This document shows, piece by piece, positions 1-10,348 of a stretch of 45,972 nt of DNA; within the stretch, counting starts at the first letter, position 1, and each line of letters begins with the position of its first letter. Location: assembly GCA_021161185.1 (NCBI GenBank), contig JAGHBC010000033.1:1-45972 (forward strand), read 5' to 3'. Made by a program: the position numbers and the translations under genes. Below the pieces are notes generated by a model. That model saw nothing but the letters and a program-made list of their open reading frames with translations, was not told where the DNA came from and ran no database searches. The stretch is from Fidelibacterota bacterium (GTDB lineage Bacteria > Fidelibacterota > UBA2242).

Positions 1-291
1 ATATAAATACTCTATAATTTTCACCAAAGCATCATCCGCCCGGTCACTGTCCGGATATTGGCTAAAAACGTCTTTATAAATTAACAAAGCTTTATCACCA
101 TCGGTCTCGATTAGAGCGGACAGGAATAAGACATCGGCATTATTCGGATAACTTTGAATTAATTGAGGCATAGCCTTTATTACAGAATCTGCTTGATCGC
201 ATTTCAGATACTCAAAATATCGGGTTAAATCCTGGGAAATCAGCAATAATGGAAATAATTGCAAAAAAATGATTAGAAATTTACTTTTCAT
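1..291 (-). CDS. N-terminal part of a secreted TPR-like protein, running off the left edge
   Basis: Minus-strand ATG at 291 opens an uninterrupted frame to base 1: MKSKFLIIFLQLFPLLLISQDLTRYFEYLKCDQADSVIKAMPQLIQSYPNNADVLFLSALIETDGDKALLIYKDVFSQYPDSDRADDALVKIIEYLY. Hydrophobic leader, then a TPR-like SYPNNADVLFL / QYPDSDRADDAL pattern. ATGA overlap with the upstream gene. Absent from the ORF track because it has no stop in the window. Confidence 0.75.
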   Translation of the reverse strand, partial: MKSKFLIIFLQLFPLLLISQDLTRYFEYLKCDQADSVIKAMPQLIQSYPNNADVLFLSALIETDGDKALLIYKDVFSQYPDSDRADDALVKIIEYLY

Positions 292-1433
292 AATTGATTC
301 AAGAAGGAATCTTCCGCACCGCACATCGGGCAAATCCAGAGAATATCCTGAACTTGATGACCACAATTAGAACAGCGAACATGGTCAACGGAATCGAATT
401 GATTGATACTATAATTACGACCATCTCCAACTTCTTTTTCACACTTAACGAATACAAGCAATTTACAATAAGCAATTTTAGCAATAGTTGAATTCGGATT
501 GTTTTCGATCAAATCTTCAACCAGATTAGAGGCCTTTTGTAAGTCGCCCTTACGTTCATAATAATTTGCCAGGGCCGTAATTGTACGAACATCATTCTGT
601 CTGTTTTTTAAAATATTCAAATAAAAATCTTCAATTTTACCGAAATTTCCTATGTTAAACAGTACTTTCTGAAGCGGATTAAACACTAACCAGGCTTTCT
701 CCGGTGCAGCTTCGGCGAATTTTACCCACCATTCAACGGCATCAAGCTCACGCCGGTCTTTTACATAGGATTCCGCCATGTAAAAATAGGGCGCTTCACA
801 GCCCGGATCAATTTTCATCGCTCTACGAAAAATCAATCTGGCATCATGAAAATTCCCGGCTTCATATTTTTCCAGCCCTTCCTGCACTTTATAAATTGCC
901 AGAATCCGACTATTGGACTTTTTCTGATAGCGGAGTATTTTCTCCATGAATTCCGATGCTTTAGCCCATTTTTTTAAATCGCGATATAAATGCCATATCT
1001 TTTCTAAGGCCCACATATTCCGTTTATCCACATCGAGAACATTCAAGGCTACCGAAAGAGCAATTCCCTTTTCATCCAGCTCAATATAATCATCGACAAG
1101 ATTACGCATAATCTCAAGTTTCTGAGTCTTATCAATATCCTGCCGGTACAGAAGTCCCTGATGAACCTTTACGGCGGCTTTTATTTGCCCGGTTTCACGA
1201 AGCAGATTCCCCAATTTGATATAGGCGTCGATGTGATTGGTATCTTTTTTAATAATCGCCTTTAATTCTTTGATAGCGGATTCATAATCCCTGTGTATAA
1301 TATGATCCAGCGCTTGAGTATAAAGAGAGGATTTAGGCTTGCCGGATGATTTCTTGCGACCGAATATAAGCCAGAGAAGCACAAAGCCTAAGACGATTAT
1401 TAAAATTATTAAGTAGGTTACATTGGCTGTCAT
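288..1433 (-). CDS. lapB: LapB/YciM-like TPR protein with C-terminal rubredoxin-like zinc ribbon
   Basis: N-terminal TM segment, TPR repeats, C-terminal CSNCGHQVQDILWICPMCG zinc ribbon; next to a LapA-domain gene. Confidence 0.75.
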   Translation of the reverse strand: MTANVTYLIILIIVLGFVLLWLIFGRKKSSGKPKSSLYTQALDHIIHRDYESAIKELKAIIKKDTNHIDAYIKLGNLLRETGQIKAAVKVHQGLLYRQDIDKTQKLEIMRNLVDDYIELDEKGIALSVALNVLDVDKRNMWALEKIWHLYRDLKKWAKASEFMEKILRYQKKSNSRILAIYKVQEGLEKYEAGNFHDARLIFRRAMKIDPGCEAPYFYMAESYVKDRRELDAVEWWVKFAEAAPEKAWLVFNPLQKVLFNIGNFGKIEDFYLNILKNRQNDVRTITALANYYERKGDLQKASNLVEDLIENNPNSTIAKIAYCKLLVFVKCEKEVGDGRNYSINQFDSVDHVRCSNCGHQVQDILWICPMCGAEDSFLNQL

Positions 1434-1460
1434 TTAAGTTTCCTTTTTATCTGTGGTTAT

Positions 1461-1769
1461 TTACCCAACCACCTCCACATCTTCAATATCCTTATTTCGA
1501 AGAAGGTCAACTTCCTTTTTCAATTTCTTATATTCAGAATTTAAAGCACGAACCTTGTTTTTTTGCTCCAAAACTTGAATACCGGCTAATAAATAACCTA
1601 TCAGAAATCCTATGACCACCGAAATCAGTAATACAACGATCATCTCCGTAGAAAATGAATAGGCGTCACTGATAAACTTTAAGGTGACTTGTTGACCGAC
1701 ATTTTGGATTACAAATATTAAGAGAATAAGAATAACGAGAATAATTACCAACAGTTTTAAGTATTTCAT
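1461..1769 (-). CDS. LapA-domain (DUF1049-like) small membrane protein
   Basis: Two TM segments then a coiled coil: FVIQNVGQQVTLKFI...VVLLISVVIGFLIGYLLAGIQVLEQKNKVRALNSEYKKLKKEV. Confidence 0.75.
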   Translation of the reverse strand: MKYLKLLVIILVILILLIFVIQNVGQQVTLKFISDAYSFSTEMIVVLLISVVIGFLIGYLLAGIQVLEQKNKVRALNSEYKKLKKEVDLLRNKDIEDVEVVG

Positions 1770-1784
1770 AATCTCTCCCTCAAA

Positions 1785-3083
1785 TTAATCTATTTTACCA
1801 AATAAACTCACACCTGCCGCATCATAAATCAACACTTTAACCATTTCACCTATACGAGCGCTGCCTGTTTTTAATATCACCAGTTTATTGGTATCGGTCC
1901 TGCCGATTTTTTCACCACTACTCTTTTTACTAAGACCGTCTATTAATACGGTTTGAACCGTCCCGACCAGAGCCCGATTTTTAGCCAACAAATGTATTTT
2001 TTGTTTCTCAATAATCCTATTTAGACGCTCAGCTTTCACATTTTCCGGAACATCATCAGGAAGTTTGGCAGCAGCGGTGCCGGGGCGCGGTGAATACTTG
2101 AACATATAAGCATTGTCAAAAACAACTCTATCCATCACATCTAACGTTTCTTCAAAATCTTCATCTGTTTCACCCGGAAATCCGACAATGATGTCCGTTG
2201 TAATCCCGCAATCCGGCATATATTCCCGAATTTTATCAACAACATCAAGATATTTTTCCTTAGAGTAAGTTCGGTTCATCAGTTTTAATATCTTCGTGGC
2301 TCCGGCTTGCAGGGGCAGATGAATGCTTTTACAAATATTTTCGTGTTCGCGCATAACCTTAAGCATCGCCTCGTCCACATCTTGTGGATGAGGAGAAGTA
2401 AACCTGATTCTCTTAACCCCGGGAATCAAAGCAACGGCTTTTAATAAATCCGGAAAACGATCTTCCTGATGTTTATAAGAATTAACATTTTGTCCCAGGA
2501 GAGTTATTTCCTGATAACCGTCTTGAATCGCTTTTTTTACTTCAGTGACAATACTTTCAACCGCACGACTTCTTTCCCTACCTCTTGTAAAGGGTACAAT
2601 ACAGAAAGAGCAGAACTTATTACACCCCCGCATAATTGAGACCCAGGCATTCACCTGTGTGTTCCTGAAGGGCATTAATCCTTCATAAACTTCCTGTTTC
2701 GAAAGATGAACATCAATATAGGGTTTGTCATTATGTCTAATGAGTTCGGGAATCCGGCGATATGAGTCAGGCCCAAGAACCAAATCAATAAAGGGTTTTT
2801 GTTTTAATATCTTTCCCCTGTCCCGCTGAGCAACACATCCAACCAGCCCAAGAGTTAGACCGGGATTTTGTTTTTTTAGATATTTATATTGGGATAAACG
2901 AGCGATTGCCCGGCGGTCGGCTCCTTCACGTACACTGCAGGTGTTGACCAGGATAATATCGGCTTCTTCCGGCGCACGGGTTGCCTTATAATTGCAACCC
3001 TCCAGCAAACCGGCAATGATTTCCGAATCTGCTTCGTTCATTTGGCAACCATAAGTTTCGATGTAATATTTTTTAAAGTTCAT
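1785..3083 (-). CDS. miaB: tRNA-2-methylthio-N6-dimethylallyladenosine synthase MiaB
   Basis: YIETYGCQMNEADSE N-terminus, radical-SAM motif CNKFCSFCIVPFTRGRERSR, C-terminal TRAM-like region; 432 aa. Confidence 0.95.
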   Translation of the reverse strand: MNFKKYYIETYGCQMNEADSEIIAGLLEGCNYKATRAPEEADIILVNTCSVREGADRRAIARLSQYKYLKKQNPGLTLGLVGCVAQRDRGKILKQKPFIDLVLGPDSYRRIPELIRHNDKPYIDVHLSKQEVYEGLMPFRNTQVNAWVSIMRGCNKFCSFCIVPFTRGRERSRAVESIVTEVKKAIQDGYQEITLLGQNVNSYKHQEDRFPDLLKAVALIPGVKRIRFTSPHPQDVDEAMLKVMREHENICKSIHLPLQAGATKILKLMNRTYSKEKYLDVVDKIREYMPDCGITTDIIVGFPGETDEDFEETLDVMDRVVFDNAYMFKYSPRPGTAAAKLPDDVPENVKAERLNRIIEKQKIHLLAKNRALVGTVQTVLIDGLSKKSSGEKIGRTDTNKLVILKTGSARIGEMVKVLIYDAAGVSLFGKID

Positions 3084-3201
3084 ACATTTTGAAAATTACG
3101 CAAATATAGCCTATAATTAAAGCTGAAATAAACAAAATAAATTTGTAGCCGTTTCACGACTTGAAATTGGAAAGTAGAAATTTGGGAGACCTGTCTGCGT
3201 G

Positions 3202-3235
3202 CCTGCCTGAGCGAGTACGCTCGCAAACAGGCGGG
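3202..3235. repeat. Intergenic imperfect inverted repeat / hairpin
   Basis: CCTGCCTG (3202-3209) pairs with CAGGCGGG (3228-3235; one T-G); inner stem GCGAG/CTCGC at 3211-3215/3220-3224. Confidence 0.55.
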
Positions 3236-3338
3236 GATGAACGAGTTTACAAGTTGAATGTTTATGCCGATCCGAAGGCCCCCGCTTCCGGGACGGCATA
3301 CCTTTGGCACAAACCGGCAGAAGCGTTTTCAGATATGA

Positions 3339-3500
3339 CTTGACACGACTGAAGAAAACAAATTACGGTTGCGAAAACTCATCAGCAGAAAAGTTTTGTC
3401 TGAGTCAAACGCGGCAGAATACAAAGCAATAGTTGAGAAACTCGGCCCAAAATTGAATGCATTCATCAACACTACAAAAACAAGAAGGCCAAATTTCTAA
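3339..3500 (+). pseudogene. Possible 3' remnant of an unidentified coding region
   Basis: Open frame after an in-frame TGA: LDTTEENKLRLRKLISRKVLSESNAAEYKAIVEKLGPKLNAFINTTKTRRPNF*. Protein-like composition, no start codon or family match recognised. Confidence 0.25.
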
Positions 3501-3554
3501 TTTCTATTTTTAACGTTCCGTAAACGCTTACATAAATATTTTATAGCTGATTTC

Positions 3555-4475
3555 TTAATGGATATAACCGGTAAAAAAGTAATCCAGCGGATTTTTATTG
3601 ATATTAAATTGCCGTATCTCGTAGTGTAAATGCGATGCCGTACTTCGCCCGGTACAACCCACTTCGGCAATTTTTTGACCACGTTTAACAACATCACCGG
3701 GTTTCACAATCATTTTCGAAAGGTGTGCGTAAAATGTTGTATATCCATATCCATGATCAATTTTTATTATTTTTCCATATGTCCTACTGGAATTGGTACT
3801 GCGCACTACTCCGTCCGCGGTAGCATAGACCGGTGTACCGGTAGGGGCAGAAATATCAATTCCATAATGAAATCGGCGCATGCCGGAAAACGGATCTTTT
3901 CGATATCCATAGCCATCGGAAATAAATCCGGTATTAAGCGGTCTTATGGATGGTGTGGATTTGATTTGTGGTGACCGATGCTTTATAGCGTTGTAAATTT
4001 CTTCATAACTGATCCGTTCCAGCTTTATCTCACGGGTTAGGCGATCTAAATCATTTACAAGAGATGAGACGTCTATATCGTCATCGATCAACAATTTATC
4101 AATTTCGTCATCTTGAATATTGTACTTGCCACCAATACCCAACTTTCGGATATCCTTATCAATAACGGGTATATCGGCATAAGTTCGCAGTGCCTGATCT
4201 TTTTCAGCCAGTACTTTAATATCCGATTCCATTTGCTGGATTCTGTTCTTCAAATCGTAGATAGTACCCACCAATTTACTGTTATTTTTTCTCAGGCGGA
4301 CGACTTTCGAGTGATATATGATATCCGAGAAGAGGTGGATTCCAATTATTACAATAATACCCAGAAGAATAGCCGTAAGAGTTCCGAACCCGACAATCTG
4401 CCGACGGCTTAGGCTAAACAATTTGGGTGATCTTTTAGTGTTCCATATAAGAACAATTCGGGATTGTCTCTTCAT
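3555..4475 (-). CDS. M23-family metallopeptidase (LytM/peptidoglycan endopeptidase-like), membrane anchored
   Basis: N-terminal TM segment, coiled coil, C-terminal FHYGIDISAPTGTPVYATADGVV...GYTTFYAHLSKMIVKPGDVVKRGQKIAEVGCTGRSTASHLHYEIR. Confidence 0.9.
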   Translation of the reverse strand: MKRQSRIVLIWNTKRSPKLFSLSRRQIVGFGTLTAILLGIIVIIGIHLFSDIIYHSKVVRLRKNNSKLVGTIYDLKNRIQQMESDIKVLAEKDQALRTYADIPVIDKDIRKLGIGGKYNIQDDEIDKLLIDDDIDVSSLVNDLDRLTREIKLERISYEEIYNAIKHRSPQIKSTPSIRPLNTGFISDGYGYRKDPFSGMRRFHYGIDISAPTGTPVYATADGVVRSTNSSRTYGKIIKIDHGYGYTTFYAHLSKMIVKPGDVVKRGQKIAEVGCTGRSTASHLHYEIRQFNINKNPLDYFFTGYIH

Positions 4476-4570
4476 TCTCTGTCTGTTATATTTGAACTCT
4501 TGACCCTAGTATTTCCATATATACTCTGTTGCATTTTAGTAATAAGTTGTCAATTTGTCAATGATTTTTT

Positions 4571-5440
4571 TTAACCGAGATAACCCTTTAAATATAATGC
4601 TCTTGAAGAATGCCGTAGCTTCCGCAGGGCTTTTTCCTTTATCTGGCGAACCCTTTCCCGTGTTAAGTGCATCTGATTTCCGATTTCTTCTAATGTTAGC
4701 GGAAGTTCATGACCAATCCCAAAATAGAGGCGAATAATCATGGCTTCTCTTTTATCCAGACTTCTTAGCACTCTTTCAATCTCAAAGTGAAAGGATTCCT
4801 GTTTTAATGGCTCATCTGGATTATTATCATCCAGCCCGGATAAGATATCCTGAAGAGTGCCATTCCCATCATTACCAATGGGTGCATCTATACTTATAGT
4901 TCCTTCATTTAGCTGTCTTGTAATATCCATATCTATATTCTCTTTTTCCAGAATTTCCTCAATCTCCTGTGAAGTTGGTTCGCGTTCATATTCCTGTTCA
5001 AATTCCAATGTGATTTTGGATATTTTATTAAGACTTCCAACAACATTAAGTGGCAATCGAACTAATCGAGAATATTCAGAAATTGACTGTAATATTGTTT
5101 GACGAATCCACCATACTGCATAGGAAATAAATTTAAAGCCCCGGGTTTCATCAAATCTTTGGGCAGCTTTAATTAGCCCAATATTACCTTCGTTAATCAA
5201 ATCTTCGAGTGATAAACCATGGTTTTGATATTTTTTTGCAACAGAAACAACAAAACGTAAATTAGCACGAAGTAATTTATCAAGAGCCTGAGAATCCCCT
5301 TGCCTTACCAGTGCAGCCAGTTCGATTTCTTCTCCCGGCGATAAGGGCTCCTCATGACTGATTTCTTCAAAATATAGCCGAAGTATATGACTATATGATC
5401 GTGGAATGTTTTTATGCGATCTGCTCTTATCCATAATCAT
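4571..5440 (-). CDS. RpoD-like sigma-70 factor (short form, no region 1.1)
   Basis: Region 1.2 YFEEISHEEPLSPGEEIELA; region 2 LRFVVSVAKKYQNHGLSLEDLINEGNIGLIKAAQRFDETRGFKFISYAVWWIRQ; region 4 LTLEEIGNQMHLTRERVRQIKEKALRKLR. Confidence 0.93.
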   Translation of the reverse strand: MIMDKSRSHKNIPRSYSHILRLYFEEISHEEPLSPGEEIELAALVRQGDSQALDKLLRANLRFVVSVAKKYQNHGLSLEDLINEGNIGLIKAAQRFDETRGFKFISYAVWWIRQTILQSISEYSRLVRLPLNVVGSLNKISKITLEFEQEYEREPTSQEIEEILEKENIDMDITRQLNEGTISIDAPIGNDGNGTLQDILSGLDDNNPDEPLKQESFHFEIERVLRSLDKREAMIIRLYFGIGHELPLTLEEIGNQMHLTRERVRQIKEKALRKLRHSSRALYLKGYLG

Positions 5441-5460
5441 TGCCTATTTTTAGATAAAAG

Positions 5461-5835
5461 CTATCCCTTTTCGCCTTCTTCAGGCTGATCATTTTTAATG
5501 TGGCTGGTTTCCTGAATGCTCTTATACTGTTTCTCTTTTTCTTTCAGCTTTCTCTCAAGATCTCTAATAGTGGAAAGACATGCTTTGATATTCTCGTTTT
5601 TTTCAAATTCTTTGGCGTTTTTTTCATTTATTAATTTATAGATTGTACCACCAAGTTCGGTAAATTGTTTTTCAATATCTCTTTTAATCTGAAAGATATC
5701 CAATTTTACTTTACCCAATTTTGTAACCTCTTCGGCTTTATCGGCGGCTTCACGAGTAAATTCTCCGGCTTTGTCAGCCGCCTTGTTTGCCCATTCTCCC
5801 AAACTTTTTTTTATATCACCCCATAAATTGCCCAT
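5461..5835 (-). CDS. Hypothetical small coiled-coil protein
   Basis: Complete ORF; SD-like AAAGGGAGG before ATG on the minus strand; helical, charged sequence. Confidence 0.65.
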   Translation of the reverse strand: MGNLWGDIKKSLGEWANKAADKAGEFTREAADKAEEVTKLGKVKLDIFQIKRDIEKQFTELGGTIYKLINEKNAKEFEKNENIKACLSTIRDLERKLKEKEKQYKSIQETSHIKNDQPEEGEKG

Positions 5836-5929
5836 TTTGCCTCCCTTTTAATTAACGTTGCAATATATCTTTAAAGTCAATCAGAATCAAGTATTTCATC
5901 AATAAATATAACCGGTTTTTAAAAATAAA

Positions 5930-5964
5930 AAAATGGGCTACTCCGATAAGGAATAGCCCATTTT
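5930..5964 (-). terminator. Intrinsic terminator of the groES-groEL operon
   Basis: Perfect 11-bp stem AAAATGGGCTA / TAGCCCATTTT, 13-nt loop, T-rich tail on the minus strand, just after the groEL stop. Confidence 0.8.
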
Positions 5965-5979
5965 AACATGTTATGTCAA

Positions 5980-7918
<1,939 letters not shown>

Positions 7919-7941
7919 ATCTCAATCTCCTTTCAAGTTTT

Positions 7942-7968
7942 TTAGCAGTCTATTGCTTAAACTGCCAA
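7942..7968 (-). promoter_or_regulatory. Degenerate CIRCE (HrcA operator) upstream of groES
   Basis: TTAGCAGTC-N9-AACTGCCAA compared with consensus TTAGCACTC-N9-GAGTGCTAA: 8/9 and 6/9 matches with exact 9-nt spacer, 24 bp upstream of the groES start. Confidence 0.65.
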
Positions 7969-7997
7969 AGTTACTCTTATTCTTACTCTAATGTCAA
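7968..7997 (-). promoter_or_regulatory. Putative sigma-70 promoter for groES-groEL
   Basis: Minus strand TTGACA (7997-7992), 18-nt spacer, TAACTT (7973-7968), abutting the CIRCE-like repeat. Confidence 0.45.
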
Positions 7998-8160
7998 TAA
8001 TGTTTCGACGTTCTCAATTAATATTAATAAAAAAGCAATTCGGATGTTACAAAGGACGTGCCATTCAACATAACCGACCTATAGTCATACGACGTTTATG
8101 ATATCATCTGACATTATGACACATTGACAACCTGAACTGGCTGCATATTCAACAAATTAT

Positions 8161-8841
8161 TTATACCGGCGCTGTAACGGTTACACCGATGACGCTATCT
8201 ACTCCGGCGAATTTTAAAACACCTGCCGCCGAATTCAAGGTTGCCCCGGTTGTAAACACATCATCAACTAGTATGGCGTTTTCAATTTGAGAAAAATTAA
8301 CTCCAGCCATCAATTTAAAAGCATTTTTCATATTTTGATGTCTTTCTAGGGCTGATAGATGTGTTTGAGTAATTGTATTTTTTGTTCTTTTTAACATATT
8401 ATTTTTTATGTTCAGATCGAGTATATTTCCGAGTCCCTTTGCAATAAAATAGGATTGATTATACCCTCGTTCCCGATATTTTATCGGATGTAGCGGGACC
8501 GGTACGAGGATAGTATTCGGCTCAATTTTTATTTTACTTTTGACCCGGCTCGCTATCAATTCGCCCAGCACTACTCCCAGCGACCTGAAGCCCTGATACT
8601 TTAAGGCGTGAATTATCCCCTGAACACGTTCATCATAAACATACACCGGGATAATAGCATTTAAATTTTCAGGGACTTCTTTATTCAAAATCATTTCATC
8701 AGACAGATATTGTAATTGTTGGCGACATGAATTACATACTAAGGTTTGATTTTGGGTAATTCGACTTTGACAGCCTACACAAATCGGCGGAAAGAACAGT
8801 GTAGACACCCCACAGATTAGCCGGTCAACAATTGATTTCAA
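8161..8841 (-). CDS. ComF family protein / phosphoribosyltransferase
   Basis: N-terminal Cys cluster CVGCQSRITQNQTLVCNSC, then PVPLHPIKYRERGYNQS and PRT motif AILVDDVFTTGATLNSA. Confidence 0.92.
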   Translation of the reverse strand: MKSIVDRLICGVSTLFFPPICVGCQSRITQNQTLVCNSCRQQLQYLSDEMILNKEVPENLNAIIPVYVYDERVQGIIHALKYQGFRSLGVVLGELIASRVKSKIKIEPNTILVPVPLHPIKYRERGYNQSYFIAKGLGNILDLNIKNNMLKRTKNTITQTHLSALERHQNMKNAFKLMAGVNFSQIENAILVDDVFTTGATLNSAAGVLKFAGVDSVIGVTVTAPV

Positions 8842-8966
8842 CTATTTTACCTCAATCGACACAGATTCGCGGCGAAGTATCCAATTTTAGTATTCGGGCG
8901 CCCGACCTTTTAAACTATTTTTTTTCGCAGACAATGAAACGTCTGCAATTTATCGCGACATTTTTA

Positions 8967-10346
8967 TCAGTACCCGTACTGGTTCGCCGATGATGATGTC
9001 GGAGAAATCCAACGCTGCCACTGATAATCCTGCAACTCATTACGAGCAGTTGAATGTACTAATTCCATCATTCCAAAACCGGTTTTATCGACAAAAACGA
9101 ATTCCACGCCACCTTCGATTTCAAAATAGCGCCAGATTTGGTAGGGTTTTGCTTCAATGGAGCTGGGAAAACGTTCAATTTCCGACGGCGGACCATAAAT
9201 TAAAAATATTCGGCCCATATCTGTTTTATAACCGGACTGACGCGGAGTTGCAAATTGCTGTTCTACGTACTGAAGTCGCTGATTGAAATCCACCTGGGCC
9301 TCGTTAACAAGGGTTGTAGGGTCGGGATCCCGATGATTCCAGAACTGCGTGATAATGGCACGTTTCCCTTCGACATCGGATTTTTTGAATCTTCTGATTT
9401 CTTTATCTCCGGCAATATATTTCATCGGAGCAAACATCTCATTCAACTGTTTTTCAGTTAAATCAGACAGGTTTACTTCTTTTACGGCTTCTTTGTACAA
9501 TTCCTCCTGATCATTTTTTAAAATATAGAAACGCTTCCGGGCATCGGCTTGCTGACCTGTTTCTTCATCGACCACAGTGATTTTAAAATTATATAATCCG
9601 GAATTCATATCGCTGATATTTATACTGTTTATCTCTACAGCCGATTTCCCCGGTTTTTTCTTGTATATCCAATCCAACGCACTGATCTCGTTATCGTTCA
9701 AATCTGTAATCGTATATTTGACTTTGTATTTCCCGTCTTTAGAATCATCGTGAGATAAATTATATGCTTCGCAAAATCCATAGATCACGGGATTCTGTTC
9801 ACCATAAATATTACTGGCATTAGGAATGATGTCATATCCAAAATATTTACTGAATTTGTTTTGAGTATCTGTTCTGGAGACCCGTGAGCTCAATTGAATG
9901 TCACTTAATTGAAGATCGGAATCAGAATATTTTATCAGGTCAACATCTTTCTCTACACGATAGGTTTTCCTGCTCGTCAAATCCATGACTATAGCGATGA
10001 TTTTATATTGCCCGACCGGAACAGAAAAAGTCACAATATCCGGTATTTTTTGAGCGTCGGTAATATCCGTCAGTTTATTTACTTTATCAACGAAACTCCA
10101 CTCTTGCATATCCCTGACGGTGTCACCTTCGGTAAATGCGACCCGGATAAAAGCATTGGATTGATAGCCATTTTCAAAAGCGGCAAACTCAAATAGATTT
10201 CGGGGAATCATTAAATATATTTCAACAATATCATCATTTTCAGAACCTCGAAAAACGGCAAAATCCATATCAAAATCGGCCGAAAACAGGGGTACAACCA
10301 ATAAGGTAACAAAGGCCAAAGTGATTAAATAATGTGACGTTTTCAT
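8967..10346 (-). CDS. GWxTD domain-containing secreted protein
   Basis: Signal peptide; C-terminal domain with TQFWNHRDPDPTTLVNEAQVDFNQRLQYVEQQF...GRIFLIYGPPSEIERFPSSIEAKPYQIWRYFE. Confidence 0.85.
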   Translation of the reverse strand: MKTSHYLITLAFVTLLVVPLFSADFDMDFAVFRGSENDDIVEIYLMIPRNLFEFAAFENGYQSNAFIRVAFTEGDTVRDMQEWSFVDKVNKLTDITDAQKIPDIVTFSVPVGQYKIIAIVMDLTSRKTYRVEKDVDLIKYSDSDLQLSDIQLSSRVSRTDTQNKFSKYFGYDIIPNASNIYGEQNPVIYGFCEAYNLSHDDSKDGKYKVKYTITDLNDNEISALDWIYKKKPGKSAVEINSINISDMNSGLYNFKITVVDEETGQQADARKRFYILKNDQEELYKEAVKEVNLSDLTEKQLNEMFAPMKYIAGDKEIRRFKKSDVEGKRAIITQFWNHRDPDPTTLVNEAQVDFNQRLQYVEQQFATPRQSGYKTDMGRIFLIYGPPSEIERFPSSIEAKPYQIWRYFEIEGGVEFVFVDKTGFGMMELVHSTARNELQDYQWQRWISPTSSSANQYGY

Positions 10347-10348
10347 GA

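Noticed and set aside
3080-3343. ORFs at 3080-3310, 3117-3299 and 3161-3343 listed in the track
   Set aside because: Overlapping on both strands in a repeat-bearing gap, no ribosome site or family features; treated as non-coding.
8908-8953. Hairpin GCAGAC-AATGAAAC-GTCTGC between comF-like and GWxTD genes
   Set aside because: 6-bp stem, but the T-run lies on the wrong side for the minus-strand genes; not called a terminator.
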